Shown: positions 16,526 to 24,600 of the stretch, one piece after another | How positions within the stretch are numbered: the stretch's first letter is position 1 | Layout: every line of letters begins with the position of its first letter | NCBI GenBank assembly: GCA_002746255.1 | Contig: NVWO01000008.1 | Coordinates: forward strand, 47,342-86,990 | Direction of reading: 5' to 3' | DNA from: Rhodospirillaceae bacterium | GTDB lineage: Bacteria; Pseudomonadota; Alphaproteobacteria; GCA-2746255 | Length of the DNA: 39,649 bases | Notes under the pieces: generated by a model | Seen by the model: only the letters and a program-made list of their open reading frames with translations | Database searches by the model: none | Told to the model about the DNA's origin: nothing | Program-made: the position numbers and the translations under genes

Positions 16526-17419
16526 CTATAGCATCCGGGAAAGTTTTCGAAGCACCGTTATTCGGGCAGCGAGCATGGCGATAAAGGCCGTCGCGATTGG
16601 CAGGGCGGCGATGGCGATCCAATGCCGGGTCGCGAGCGAAAATCCGGAGAGCATTTCAATGTCGAGGCTTTCAACCAATCTTCCGGTGATAAAGATTGTG
16701 AGGGCGGCCAGCGCGGCGCCCATTGCGCCGCCACGAAAGCCTACCCGCATCGCGTGGGATTGAAACTGTGTGGCAATATAGCTGTCCCGGGCACCAAACG
16801 TATGGAGAAGCGCAATCGTATTTTGATGGATGGCAAGCCCGGTATGCGTCGTGAAAATGATCATTGCAACCGCGGTCAGCCCGGTCAGCAGGACAACGAA
16901 GCCGGCTGCGAATTTGAGGATGCGTGCCAGGGCAGTCAGACGTTCCGACCAGCGTTTGTGATCGTCCAGAGAGGCGCCCGGCACTTCTGCGGCCAATTGT
17001 GCCTCAAGCTTTGCCAAATTGGGCGGTTGTGCCGTGTCCAGCGTCACGTCGATCAGTTTTGGCAAGGGCAGTTCCTGAAGGATGTCCCCGCTGTTGAGCC
17101 AGGGTTCGAGCAAGGTTGCGATTTCGCCGTCCGTCAAGGCCTCGGCGCGGAGGACACCCGGCGTCTGCTGTAAAATCTCGAGGGTTCTTGCGAGGCGGTC
17201 GCCGAAGGTGCCGGGGAAAGAATCTCCCGGGCCGGGCGGCAGAAGCTGGACGGTGACGGTTCCGGAAAGCCCGCGGTCCCAGCGTTCAAGCGCCACCCCG
17301 ATGGAAAGCGCGCCGCTTAGCGCGAGACCGGCCAGAAACACCATTAGGGCGATAATCCATGGCAGGGTTCGTGCCGCTGGGTCACGGCGAAACTGAAGCT
17401 CGACAGGCCGTGAAAACAT
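16526..17419 (-). CDS. ftsX: Cell division protein FtsX
   Basis: Membrane partner of FtsE; the FtsEX complex controls septal peptidoglycan hydrolysis. The 297-residue protein has a cytoplasmic N-terminus and TM1 at about 20-45. A periplasmic domain of about 120 residues follows (containing PGVLRAEALTDGEIATLLEPW). Three further membrane segments follow near 170-193, 225-245 and 262-285, with the FtsX-like GARDSYIATQFQSHAMRVG between them. The ATG directly follows the ftsE stop (TGA then ATG, no gap), indicating coupling. Confidence 0.92.
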   Translation of the reverse strand: MFSRPVELQFRRDPAARTLPWIIALMVFLAGLALSGALSIGVALERWDRGLSGTVTVQLLPPGPGDSFPGTFGDRLARTLEILQQTPGVLRAEALTDGEIATLLEPWLNSGDILQELPLPKLIDVTLDTAQPPNLAKLEAQLAAEVPGASLDDHKRWSERLTALARILKFAAGFVVLLTGLTAVAMIIFTTHTGLAIHQNTIALLHTFGARDSYIATQFQSHAMRVGFRGGAMGAALAALTIFITGRLVESLDIEMLSGFSLATRHWIAIAALPIATAFIAMLAARITVLRKLSRML

Positions 17420-18145
17420 TCAGACCATTCCCTGTATGTCGTTATTTTCCGAAGCCACGGCATCGTGCGACCGTGTTACGACATTGCCATTGGCAAGGCA
17501 GATCTGTGGGTATTCGAACTGCCCCACAAGCGCCTCGCTGTGGGTGGCGATAACGACCGTCGTGCCGATTTTGTTGAGTTCTTCAAACAGGCGAAGGATG
17601 CGCATGGCGCTTTGTTCATCGACATTGCCGGTCGGCTCGTCGGCAAGCAGAAGGCTTGGTCGCGAGATCACGGCCCGGGCAATGGCAACCCGCTGTTTTT
17701 GGCCTCCAGAGAGGGTCGGCGGGCGGGCGTTGATCTGGTCGGTAAGACCAACCCAGTTGAGCAGTTCTGTGACATGTTCGACGATCTGTTTTTTCTTCGC
17801 ACCGGCAAGGCGAAGCGGCAGCGCGACATTTTCAAGGGTGGAGAGGTGGTCAAGTAGGCGGAAATCCTGAAAAACAATGCCGATACGCCGCCGCAGGGCC
17901 GGGAGAGCGGGGCGGGGCAGAGTTGTCACATTCTTGCCAAAAAGCTGCATCTCGCCACGCGTCGGCCGCTCGGCAAGGTACATAAGCTTCAAAAGGGTCG
18001 ATTTTCCGGCGCCGCTGGGTCCGGTGAGGAAATGGAAGGACCCGGACGCCAATTCGAATGAGATGTCGTTAAGGACTTCCTCCCCAGAGCCGTAACGCAT
18101 GCCGACATTCTGGAGCCGCACCATGTGGGTCTTTTTCGTGCTCAC
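17420..18145 (-). CDS. ftsE: Cell division ATP-binding protein FtsE
   Basis: ABC ATPase of the FtsEX complex. In the 241-residue product, Walker A is GPSGAGKST (42-50), the Q-loop is VFQDFRLL, the signature is LSGGQKQRVAIARA, Walker B is LLLADEPTG, and the H-loop is VVIATHSE. The GTG start at 18145 is chosen because GGAGG lies 4 bases upstream; ATG 18124 (MVRLQNVGMRYG) is the alternative without a Shine-Dalgarno sequence. It heads a minus-strand operon with ftsX, a HAD phosphatase, a ydcF-like gene and plsC, and is divergent from the zinc-ribbon gene. Confidence 0.94.
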   Translation of the reverse strand: MSTKKTHMVRLQNVGMRYGSGEEVLNDISFELASGSFHFLTGPSGAGKSTLLKLMYLAERPTRGEMQLFGKNVTTLPRPALPALRRRIGIVFQDFRLLDHLSTLENVALPLRLAGAKKKQIVEHVTELLNWVGLTDQINARPPTLSGGQKQRVAIARAVISRPSLLLADEPTGNVDEQSAMRILRLFEELNKIGTTVVIATHSEALVGQFEYPQICLANGNVVTRSHDAVASENNDIQGMV

Positions 18146-18287
18146 TCGGCCTCCAAAAGCTAGGGAATGCAGGCGAGAGAGGATTGCACAGAGGGTGTGA
18201 CCGCGTCCAGCGCCCATGCCACGGCTCTTGCCATTCAAACGGACCTCCGACTATAAAATCAGGCAGTTCTCTTTAGGCGATTCGTAA

Positions 18288-18938
18288 ATGCTTCTTAATT
18301 GCAGTGCCTGTTCGTCGCGATATTTGGTTGATCCGCATGTCTTTAGGCAGGGCGGCCGCAAGGTCCGTTGTGCAAAATGCGCCCATGTCTGGTTTCAGGA
18401 GCCGCCATTTGATGCCCCGGAATCGGGCGCGTCCCCCTCTCTGGAACCGCGCGCCATTCCAAAAGGCTCGAACCTTCCGAGCGTCCAGAACGCCTCGACG
18501 GGGGGGCGGAATTTTCTGGGCTGGGCAACGCTTTTGCTCTTTATCGCGGGGGGACTCGCCATTGGATTTCTTGCGCGTCAGCAGGCCATCACCGCGTGGC
18601 CCCCGATTGAACGGCTCTATTCCGCAGTGGGGTTGGCACCTGAGCTTGTGGGCGCAGGGCTTGAAATTCGCAGTGTCACATCCGGGCGCATGCTTGAAGG
18701 CGACAGCCAATGGCTGGTCATAAAAGGCGAAATCCTGAATGCGTCCAGGCAGGTTCTAGACGTTCCCAGACTCTCTGGCACGCTTCAGAATTCAGCCGGT
18801 CAAACGGTTCACGGATGGTTTTTTGTCGCCAACGAGATGCGCCTTCTTCCCGGCGAAATTGTGGTTTTTAAAACACGTGTCAAAGACCCTGCGCCGACAG
18901 CCGATTCCGTGGTCGTCGGCTTTTCCAGGCGCGACTAA
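18288..18938 (+). CDS. MJ0042-type zinc-ribbon membrane protein
   Basis: The 216-residue product starts with a zinc ribbon typical of the MJ0042 family: C5-x2-C8 and C28-x2-C31, with RKVRCAKCAHVWF. A low-complexity linker follows, then one transmembrane segment (about 76-96). The extracytoplasmic domain resembles DUF3426 (WLVIKGEILNASRQVLDVP, MRLLPGEIVVFKTRVKDP). Function is unknown. Such proteins commonly sit next to ftsE in alphaproteobacteria as far as I recall. ATG 18288 has no strong ribosome-binding site. Confidence 0.85.
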   Translation: MLLNCSACSSRYLVDPHVFRQGGRKVRCAKCAHVWFQEPPFDAPESGASPSLEPRAIPKGSNLPSVQNASTGGRNFLGWATLLLFIAGGLAIGFLARQQAITAWPPIERLYSAVGLAPELVGAGLEIRSVTSGRMLEGDSQWLVIKGEILNASRQVLDVPRLSGTLQNSAGQTVHGWFFVANEMRLLPGEIVVFKTRVKDPAPTADSVVVGFSRRD

Positions 18939-18969
18939 AAATCCTGATTTTTATACAACGGTCCAGCGA

Positions 18970-19371
18970 ATGGCGCGTATTTTAGTAGCTGAAGATGACG
19001 AGTCCGTACGGCAATTCGTTGCCCGTGCGCTAACCCATGGTGGCCACGAGGTGACCGTAAGCGAGAACGGCTTGCTTGCTCTCGACAGGCTTGCGGCGGA
19101 ATCCTACGACCTGTTGTTGACGGATATTCTTATGCCGGGGATGGATGGCATCGCTCTTGCCCTGAAAGCTTCAAAAGAAAACCCAGACATGCCGATCCTC
19201 TTGATGACCGGCTATGCAGCGGAAAAACAGCGTGCGCACAATCTCAATGTTTTAATTTATCGCGTGATTTCAAAGCCTTTTACCCTTAAAGGAATATGTG
19301 ATGTCGTTGACGACGCGCTGGCGGACAAAAGCGGTCGCGGCCCTGGAAGCATCGATGGCAAAAAGCAGTAA
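18970..19371 (+). CDS. cpdR: CpdR-like single-domain response regulator
   Basis: A stand-alone receiver domain of 133 residues with no output domain. The acidic pocket is E8-D9-D10, the phospho-acceptor is Asp52 (LLLTDILMPGMDG), the switch Thr80 lies in LLMTGYAAEKQRAHNLNVL, and Lys102 in SKPFTL. The AEDDESVRQFVARAL beginning and the AAEKQRAHNL segment resemble CpdR of Rhodospirillales. In Caulobacter, unphosphorylated CpdR primes ClpXP for degradation of cell-cycle substrates. No histidine kinase is adjacent. Start ATG 18970 (MARILVAEDD) is preferred over longer in-frame options that run into the upstream gene. Function is inferred by similarity. Confidence 0.82.
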   Translation: MARILVAEDDESVRQFVARALTHGGHEVTVSENGLLALDRLAAESYDLLLTDILMPGMDGIALALKASKENPDMPILLMTGYAAEKQRAHNLNVLIYRVISKPFTLKGICDVVDDALADKSGRGPGSIDGKKQ

Positions 19372-19388
19372 TTGAAAGTCAAAGTCCC

Positions 19389-22300
19389 ATGGACAAAAAA
19401 AATAAAAAAAGAATCCTTTACGGTATTTTTGCCGCTGTTTTTTCTCTGATTTTTCTTGCGTTGATTGTTCCAAGTTTCATTGATGCGAATCAGTACAAGA
19501 ACCTCATTGCGGACGAGGTGCGTTCCGCGACGGGCCGCGCGCTTACCATTGAAGGCGATATTGATCTTACGATTCTTCCGGCACCAGCTGTCTCCATTTA
19601 CAAAATAAAATTTGCCAATCTTGAAGGGGGCGCCAGTCCCGATATGGCGCAGATTGCGGTCCTTCGCGTGCGCATTGCGCTTTTTCCTCTTTTTACCGGT
19701 CGCATCCAGGTTGAGAGCATTTCGGTGATCGATCCGGTCATTGCGTTGGAAAAATTGGCCGATGGCCGTGTGAATTGGGAGTTTGCACCGCAGGCTGGCG
19801 AGGGTGCGGTGGGGCAGGAAGCCACGGCGACATCAACGGCGGCGCCAACAGAGAAAACAGCGGATACGGGTGCGGCTGCAAACGCAATCCAGATCGATCA
19901 ATTTACGATTGAAAATGGCACGCTTATTTACCGGGATGCGAAATCGGGTGTGCTTGAGCGCATCGAAAAGTTCAATGCGACCATTCGTGCAAAATCGCTT
20001 GTTGGACCGTTCCATGTGGATGGTGGCCTCGTTGTGCGTGGCATGCCGCTCTCGCTTCGTCTTGGCACGGGGCGTCTTGTCGAAGGGCCGGGCACGCCGA
20101 TTAATCTAGAGATTGCTATTGAGGATGGGGCCGGGGGTGCGACGCTTGCTTTTTCTGGAACGCTTTCATCGCCCAATCCGATGGGGGTGCTTACCGGGAC
20201 GTTGATGGCAAAAAGCGAGAACCTTGCCGCCGTAATCGGCAGGTTTGGCGTTGCGCGAAATGCGCCTTTGCCGGGGTTTGTTGCCCAGGAATTTTCCTAT
20301 GAATCGTTGCTTGTCGCATCCGCCAGTAATTTTGAGCTTCGGGAAATCATGCTCGGTTTCGGCGATGCCACGGCCAAAGGTGGCGTGAAGCTGCGCCTTG
20401 GAAAAACCGTCGATGCCGAGGTGAACGTCCAGGCCACGACAATTGATTTTGACCGTTGGCTGGCGATGAAACCTCAGGACGCGCGCGAAAGGGAAACGGT
20501 GACGGAAACGGTTTTGCCGCGTGGTGCCGGTGCCCCTTCCCAGGCGGCCAGGAAAAAGGACGCAGAAAAAACCGCCTTCGTGCTTCCAAAGGATATCAAC
20601 GCTTCTTTCAATTTCGCCGTTGATTCAATCCTTTTCAACGGTGCGGCGATACGAAAGGCACATATCTATGCGTCACTTGGCGATGGCGAACTCACCATCG
20701 ATCAGGCAACGGCGCAATTTCCGGGGGGCGCCAGCCTTTCGATGTTTGGTTTTGTGTCTGCCGTAAAAGACGCGCCACATTTCGAGGGGGATCTGGATTT
20801 CCGTTCGGAAAATCTGCGCAGTCTCCTCAATTGGTTGCGGGTAGATATTGCTGACGTGCCTGCGAACCGCATGCGAGGGGCGTCGCTGACGGCAAAGCTT
20901 GCGGTGACTCCGGCGCGCGTGACTCTCAAAAAACTAAAGTTGAAACTTGATGAATCCCAGATGACGGGCACGCTTTCCATGGCGTTTTCGGGGCGGCCGG
21001 ACGTGCGCGGCAATCTGTCCCTGAACCGGCTGAACCTGGATGCCTATCTTGGAAAAGAAAAGAAACTTTCCCGCACGAGCACACGTGCCGCAGGCGCGAA
21101 GGCTACAGGTGCGAAGGCTGTGGCTGCGACCCCTGCCAAAAAATCTTCCGGGGGGTCGGGCAAAGAAAAGGAGGCGTTATCGGCCTTGAAAGGGTTGGAA
21201 GATTTCGATGCCGATCTTTCTTTTTCACTGGATCGGCTTGTTTTCCAGAAACAGGCAATCTCCGGCATTCGTTTAAGCGGCGCGCTTGCGAAGGGGGTGC
21301 TGACGCTTCGTGATGCCAGCGTTCGGGATCTTGCCGGCACGCGGGCGAAACTCTCCGGCCGTGCGAGTAAATTTTCCGACACGCCGCAATTCGATGTTCA
21401 TCTGGATCTTCGCTCAAAAGATGTGAGCCGACTGTTTCGCCTGACTGGCGATGCGCCGCCCCCGGCAGCAGAAAAACTTGGTGCGACAACCCTGAAGGCC
21501 CGGCTCACGGGCGGGCTTAATCGTTTGAAAATCACCGCTGATCTTGGCGTCGCAAAAGGCTTTGTACGCGTCAGCGGGGATGTTGGAAATTTGCTGGAAG
21601 CGCCGGATTTCAACCTTCACCTTGCGGTTGAACATAAAAACCTTGTCTCGCTTTTGCAGGTTTTCGACTATCGGCCAAAATCGGCAAAGCTGGGGGCGCT
21701 TTCCCTGAAGGCGCGGATGGAGGGAACGGCTGCCTCCGTGGCTTTTTCAGGGATTGATGGCCGCATCGGGCCTGTAAAAATTGCCGGGAAAATGGGGGCC
21801 AGGCTCGACGGGCCGCGACCGGTGATTACGGCCCGGCTTGAGGCCGGGGAAATTCCGGTGCATCGCTTCCTTCCGGCGGCGCGCACGCGCGCCGCTTCGT
21901 CTGCCGTTCCACGAAAGGGCGGGCCCGCTCCCCGTCAAGGTGGAAAAGGCAGTGCCTCGCATTGGTCAAAGGCACCGCTTGACCTTTCCGGTCTTCGCCT
22001 TGTCGACGCGACGATCGATCTGTCGGCGGCGGTCCTTGTCTACGACAACCTTCGCGTTAAAAATCCGCGCCTGGGCGTCGCGCTTAAGGACGGTGTGCTT
22101 GAACTCAGCAAGCTTTCCGGAAGTCTTTTTGGCGGCACGTTTGATGCGATGGCAAGCCTTGCGGATCACAAGCCTGCGACAGTGAACGGCAAGCTTGTTG
22201 TGCGCGGCGCGAACATTAAAAAAGCGTTGTTTGCCTCTTCCGGTTTCGACCTGGGCGATGGCAATCTGGATTTCGATGTGGATCTGAAGGCATCGGGGAA

Positions 22301-22883
22301 CAGCGAGCATGCCCTTGTTTCCGCTCTTCATGGCCTGGCGGACCTTCGCGTTAAAGATGGCGTCGCCAAGGGGTTTGATCTCGACGCGGTAAGTGCGCGG
22401 CTAAACAATCTGAACAGCCCGGCTGCCTTTCTCGGCCTTCTGGATTCGGCCCTTTCCGGGGGCGAGACGCGGTTTCAGGAATTGCGTGGCAAGGTCCGGG
22501 TCGCAAACGGCATCGCCAAGATGGAAGACATGCGCATGCAGGCGAAATCCGGCACCGCCGATCTTTCCGGAAAGGTGGACCTTCCGAACTGGAACATGGA
22601 CCTGCGGGCGGATTTCCATCTTGCTTCCGAGCCGGGCGCGCCGGTCTTTGCGATGCTTTTGAGGGGTCCGCTGGACGCACCGCATCGCCGTTTCGATACG
22701 AAGCAGTTCCAGAACCATCTCCTTAAAAAGGGCGTTGGCAGCCTGTTAAAAAAGATATTGCCGTTCAAGAAGAAAACGCCAGAGGCATCCACAAACGGCG
22801 AAACGGAAGGTGGCAAGGAAACAGCACCGCTGCCGGATCCGGAAAAAATCATCAAGGATCTCTTTAAGGGCTTTGGGTTCTAA
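19389..22883 (+). CDS. AsmA-family protein
   Basis: Large inner-membrane-anchored protein of 1164 residues. AsmA relatives are implicated in outer-membrane biogenesis and phospholipid transport between the membranes. A basic N-terminus and one transmembrane anchor (about 8-28) are followed by the AsmA hallmark SFIDANQYKNLIADEVRSAT and GRALTIEGDIDLTILPAP. The rest is mostly periplasmic beta-repeat sequence with two Ala/Pro/Lys-rich linkers (near residues 565-600 and 830-860). A C-terminal AsmA-like domain (SGLRLVDATIDLSAAVLVYD, FDVDLKASGNSEHALVSALH) precedes a Lys-rich tail. Its stop overlaps the stop of the convergent ribbon-helix-helix gene. Confidence 0.88.
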   Translation: MDKKNKKRILYGIFAAVFSLIFLALIVPSFIDANQYKNLIADEVRSATGRALTIEGDIDLTILPAPAVSIYKIKFANLEGGASPDMAQIAVLRVRIALFPLFTGRIQVESISVIDPVIALEKLADGRVNWEFAPQAGEGAVGQEATATSTAAPTEKTADTGAAANAIQIDQFTIENGTLIYRDAKSGVLERIEKFNATIRAKSLVGPFHVDGGLVVRGMPLSLRLGTGRLVEGPGTPINLEIAIEDGAGGATLAFSGTLSSPNPMGVLTGTLMAKSENLAAVIGRFGVARNAPLPGFVAQEFSYESLLVASASNFELREIMLGFGDATAKGGVKLRLGKTVDAEVNVQATTIDFDRWLAMKPQDARERETVTETVLPRGAGAPSQAARKKDAEKTAFVLPKDINASFNFAVDSILFNGAAIRKAHIYASLGDGELTIDQATAQFPGGASLSMFGFVSAVKDAPHFEGDLDFRSENLRSLLNWLRVDIADVPANRMRGASLTAKLAVTPARVTLKKLKLKLDESQMTGTLSMAFSGRPDVRGNLSLNRLNLDAYLGKEKKLSRTSTRAAGAKATGAKAVAATPAKKSSGGSGKEKEALSALKGLEDFDADLSFSLDRLVFQKQAISGIRLSGALAKGVLTLRDASVRDLAGTRAKLSGRASKFSDTPQFDVHLDLRSKDVSRLFRLTGDAPPPAAEKLGATTLKARLTGGLNRLKITADLGVAKGFVRVSGDVGNLLEAPDFNLHLAVEHKNLVSLLQVFDYRPKSAKLGALSLKARMEGTAASVAFSGIDGRIGPVKIAGKMGARLDGPRPVITARLEAGEIPVHRFLPAARTRAASSAVPRKGGPAPRQGGKGSASHWSKAPLDLSGLRLVDATIDLSAAVLVYDNLRVKNPRLGVALKDGVLELSKLSGSLFGGTFDAMASLADHKPATVNGKLVVRGANIKKALFASSGFDLGDGNLDFDVDLKASGNSEHALVSALHGLADLRVKDGVAKGFDLDAVSARLNNLNSPAAFLGLLDSALSGGETRFQELRGKVRVANGIAKMEDMRMQAKSGTADLSGKVDLPNWNMDLRADFHLASEPGAPVFAMLLRGPLDAPHRRFDTKQFQNHLLKKGVGSLLKKILPFKKKTPEASTNGETEGGKETAPLPDPEKIIKDLFKGFGF

Positions 22884-23155
22884 GGCAGGTCGGTTTTGCC
22901 GTCGGGTTTGCGATCCTGTGCCGCGCGCTCTCGAAACGTCTGCAGAATATGAATGCGAATTGCGCTTGAGAGATTGCTCGGGTTTTCTCGGTCAATTTCC
23001 GTGACGAGGTGATTGATCGAGATGCGGCGCTCTGCCGCCAGTTCGGCCAGGGTTTCCCAGAAAATTTTCTCAAGCGAGACGCTTGTCCGATGCCCCGACA
23101 CGATTACGGAGCGTTTGCGAATTGGATGCATGTCGGTGGCTTCCTTGGCCATCAT
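22880..23155 (-). CDS. Ribbon-helix-helix domain protein
   Basis: A 91-residue protein with a ribbon-helix-helix_4-like core: SVIVSGHRTSVSLEKIFWET, LAELAAERRISINHLVTEID, LSSAIRIHILQTF. Proteins of this family are presumed DNA-binding, but the target is unknown. The ATG at 23155 overlaps the TfoX-like gene stop as ATGA, implying translational coupling; an in-frame ATG follows directly and another is at 23131. The stop TAG (22880-22882) overlaps the AsmA stop TAA (22881-22883) on the other strand. Confidence 0.82.
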   Translation of the reverse strand: MMAKEATDMHPIRKRSVIVSGHRTSVSLEKIFWETLAELAAERRISINHLVTEIDRENPSNLSSAIRIHILQTFRERAAQDRKPDGKTDLP

Positions 23156-23538
23156 TGCCTTTTTTCCGCTGTACCTGCTGCCGATTTCCGTTTCCCTTTC
23201 TTTGGGCGTTTGGCGCGAAGTGCCACCGCAAAAGCCTTGTGTGCCCACGCGCAAAGTGCTTCCGGATCCTCCATGATGTCGGCGGGAACCTCAAAATAGG
23301 AAATCGTCATGCGGGGGTCCTTGTCGAAGGCCTGGATCGAATGGTGAATGCCATGGGCGTGGAAATCTTCACGGTTCCCATCGTCCACTTTCAGATAAAG
23401 GGTGTCGTCAAAAAGGAGGGCAAACGGAAATCCATCCCTATAAATGCAATGGCCGCCAAACATGCGGCGCTGGGAAAGCGGTCCAAGCGGCTTTAACAAA
23501 TCAAAGATATAATCAATAAATTCTGAGCTTGCAGGCAC
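23152..23538 (-). CDS. TfoX/Sxy N-terminal domain protein
   Basis: The 128-residue product matches the TfoX N-terminal domain: FIDYIFDLLKPLGPLSQRRM, FGGHCIYRDGFPFALLFDDT, LYLKVDDGNREDF, MTISYFEVPADIMEDPEAL. A Lys/Arg-rich tail follows (AKRPKKGKRKS). In gammaproteobacteria Sxy/TfoX promotes competence genes with CRP, but stand-alone N-domain proteins in alphaproteobacteria have no established role. The start is GTG at 23538 with a weak ribosome-binding site. It is coupled to the downstream ribbon-helix-helix gene. Confidence 0.85.
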   Translation of the reverse strand: MPASSEFIDYIFDLLKPLGPLSQRRMFGGHCIYRDGFPFALLFDDTLYLKVDDGNREDFHAHGIHHSIQAFDKDPRMTISYFEVPADIMEDPEALCAWAHKAFAVALRAKRPKKGKRKSAAGTAEKRQ

Positions 23539-23598
23539 GGAACGAATTTCACTTTGTCGTGGGTTGTTGAATTCGTCTGGATGGCAGCATTCAGAGGC

Positions 23599-24123
23599 TT
23601 ATTTTTTGCGGAAGCTATCCAATGGGATCACTTCTGCGGTGGTGTCGTCCTTGGTTTGATCCGCCGCGGTTTCGGTTGCCGCTTTTTTCTGGATAGCCGT
23701 TGCAGGCTGTGGCCGAGACGAGGCGTCCTGCAAGGGCGTTGCGGCACTTTCCGATTCCTTGTCGCCACGGCATTGCAGGCCGAAACGTACGGAAGGATCG
23801 ACGAAGCTGGTGATTGCCGCGAAAGGTACGATCAGCTTTTCCTGAAGATTGTTGAAGCTGAGCGTGACCTCAAACAGGCTGTCTGTGATGTTTAAATCCC
23901 AAAACTGATTTTGGAGGACAATCGTCATTTCGTCCGGGTAACGGGTTCGCAGGCTGTCTGGAATGTTGACGCCGGCATGGGTTGTCCGGAACGAAATATA
24001 AAAATGACGACCGCCAAGAAGGCCCTCTTTGGCAATTTGGGTCAGAACCGTTTGAACCAGCTGGCGCAGCGTATCCTCATAAAGACGGTCGTAGTCCATG
24101 TCGCTGTTCATGTGCCCCATCAT
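23599..24123 (-). CDS. sspB: Alpha-type SspB, ClpXP adaptor for ssrA-tagged proteins
   Basis: The 174-residue product matches the alphaproteobacterial SspB family: YDRLYEDTLRQLVQTVLTQI, GGRHFYISFRTTHAGVNIPD, YPDEMTIVLQNQFWDLNITD, FEVTLSFNNLQEKLIVPFAA, ITSFVDPSVRFGL. A flexible Ala/Thr-rich linker follows and the C-terminus is EVIPLDSFRKK, the kind of tail that docks on the ClpX N-domain. SspB binds the tmRNA-encoded degron and the ClpX hexamer. The start is uncertain among ATGs at 24123, 24120 and 24111; the last has GGGG just upstream. The gene lies just downstream of ssrA on the same strand. Confidence 0.92.
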   Translation of the reverse strand: MMGHMNSDMDYDRLYEDTLRQLVQTVLTQIAKEGLLGGRHFYISFRTTHAGVNIPDSLRTRYPDEMTIVLQNQFWDLNITDSLFEVTLSFNNLQEKLIVPFAAITSFVDPSVRFGLQCRGDKESESAATPLQDASSRPQPATAIQKKAATETAADQTKDDTTAEVIPLDSFRKK

Positions 24124-24163
24124 TTTTTCCGGCGGTCCATTTCGCCGGTGTTGCGAACTGCAG

Positions 24164-24203
24164 GCGGTGGGGGGCTTCTGTTGCCCGGTGCCCCCCGGAC
24201 CGC
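24164..24203 (-). other. Strong inverted repeat between ssrA and sspB
   Basis: GCGGT (24164-24168) pairs with ACCGC (24199-24203) and GGGGGGC (24169-24175) with GCCCCCC (24190-24196), with two unpaired bases on one side and a 14-base loop. No T tract follows on the minus strand, so it is not a classic intrinsic terminator. It may mark the 3' end or processing site of the tmRNA coding piece, or be a weak terminator partly allowing read-through into sspB. Confidence 0.65.
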
Positions 24204-24470
24204 GCTTGCTTATTTAAGCAGCGAGTGCATAACGATTGTTGTCATTGGCACTTATAAAACGACCCGATAACGGTGGTATCATACCGAGCAAAAATTAAGC
24301 CTTTACCACGCGCGTCGATCCTGTTTCGCCCCCATAAGCCCCGCTTGTCCCCTGTTGAAAATGACCCAAGGTCTGCGGGTGTAAAAAATATGGTGGAGGC
24401 GCCGGGTACTGCCCCCGGGTCCGCTACGCCTATTTCACTTAATGTTTATCGCCATAGTCGGAAAACCGAC
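24204..24470 (-). ncRNA. ssrA: Circularly permuted two-piece tmRNA gene (outer ends approximate)
   Basis: tmRNA rescues stalled ribosomes and tags the unfinished protein. Read on the minus strand, the acceptor piece comes first: a GTCGG-TTTT-CCGAC hairpin (24470-24457), then a T-arm-like CCGGG/CCCGG stem and the 3' end CGCCTCCACCA, with CCA at 24393-24391. A spacer follows. The coding piece begins GGGGGCGAAACAGGATCGAC at 24333, the classic tmRNA 5' start. GGGGGCG pairs with CGCCTCC into a 7-bp acceptor stem whose third pair is G-U, the alanine identity element. The tag frame (24249-24214) is GCC to TAA, encoding ANDNNRYALAA. This acceptor-before-coding order is the alphaproteobacterial permuted form. 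Mature ends beyond CCA and GGGGGCG are estimates. Confidence 0.95.
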
Positions 24471-24476
24471 CCTTTC

Positions 24477-24505
24477 AATATAGGCGCTTCGGGGGGCCAT
24501 GAAAA
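24477..24505 (-). promoter_or_regulatory. Candidate ssrA promoter
   Basis: Minus-strand TTTTCA (24505-24500) and TATATT (24482-24477) are 17 bases apart. Initiation about 7 bases later would fall at the first base of the acceptor-piece hairpin (near 24470). Good -10, moderate -35. Confidence 0.5.
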
Positions 24506-24600
24506 GATGGGCTGTGTCACGTTTTTGGTCTGCCGGAGCGCTGGCGTTGACCAGGGCCAGACGCTAGAGTGCCCGACCGGATAAATGTGTGGAACATGAG

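Noticed and set aside
24164-24203. Intrinsic terminator after ssrA
   Set aside because: The stem is strong but no T tract follows on the minus strand; kept only as an inverted repeat.
24391-24450. Isolated tRNA gene suggested by a T-arm and CCA end
   Set aside because: No anticodon arm or 5' half is adjacent; the matching 5' acceptor strand lies 58 bp further on, after the CCA, which identifies a permuted tmRNA.
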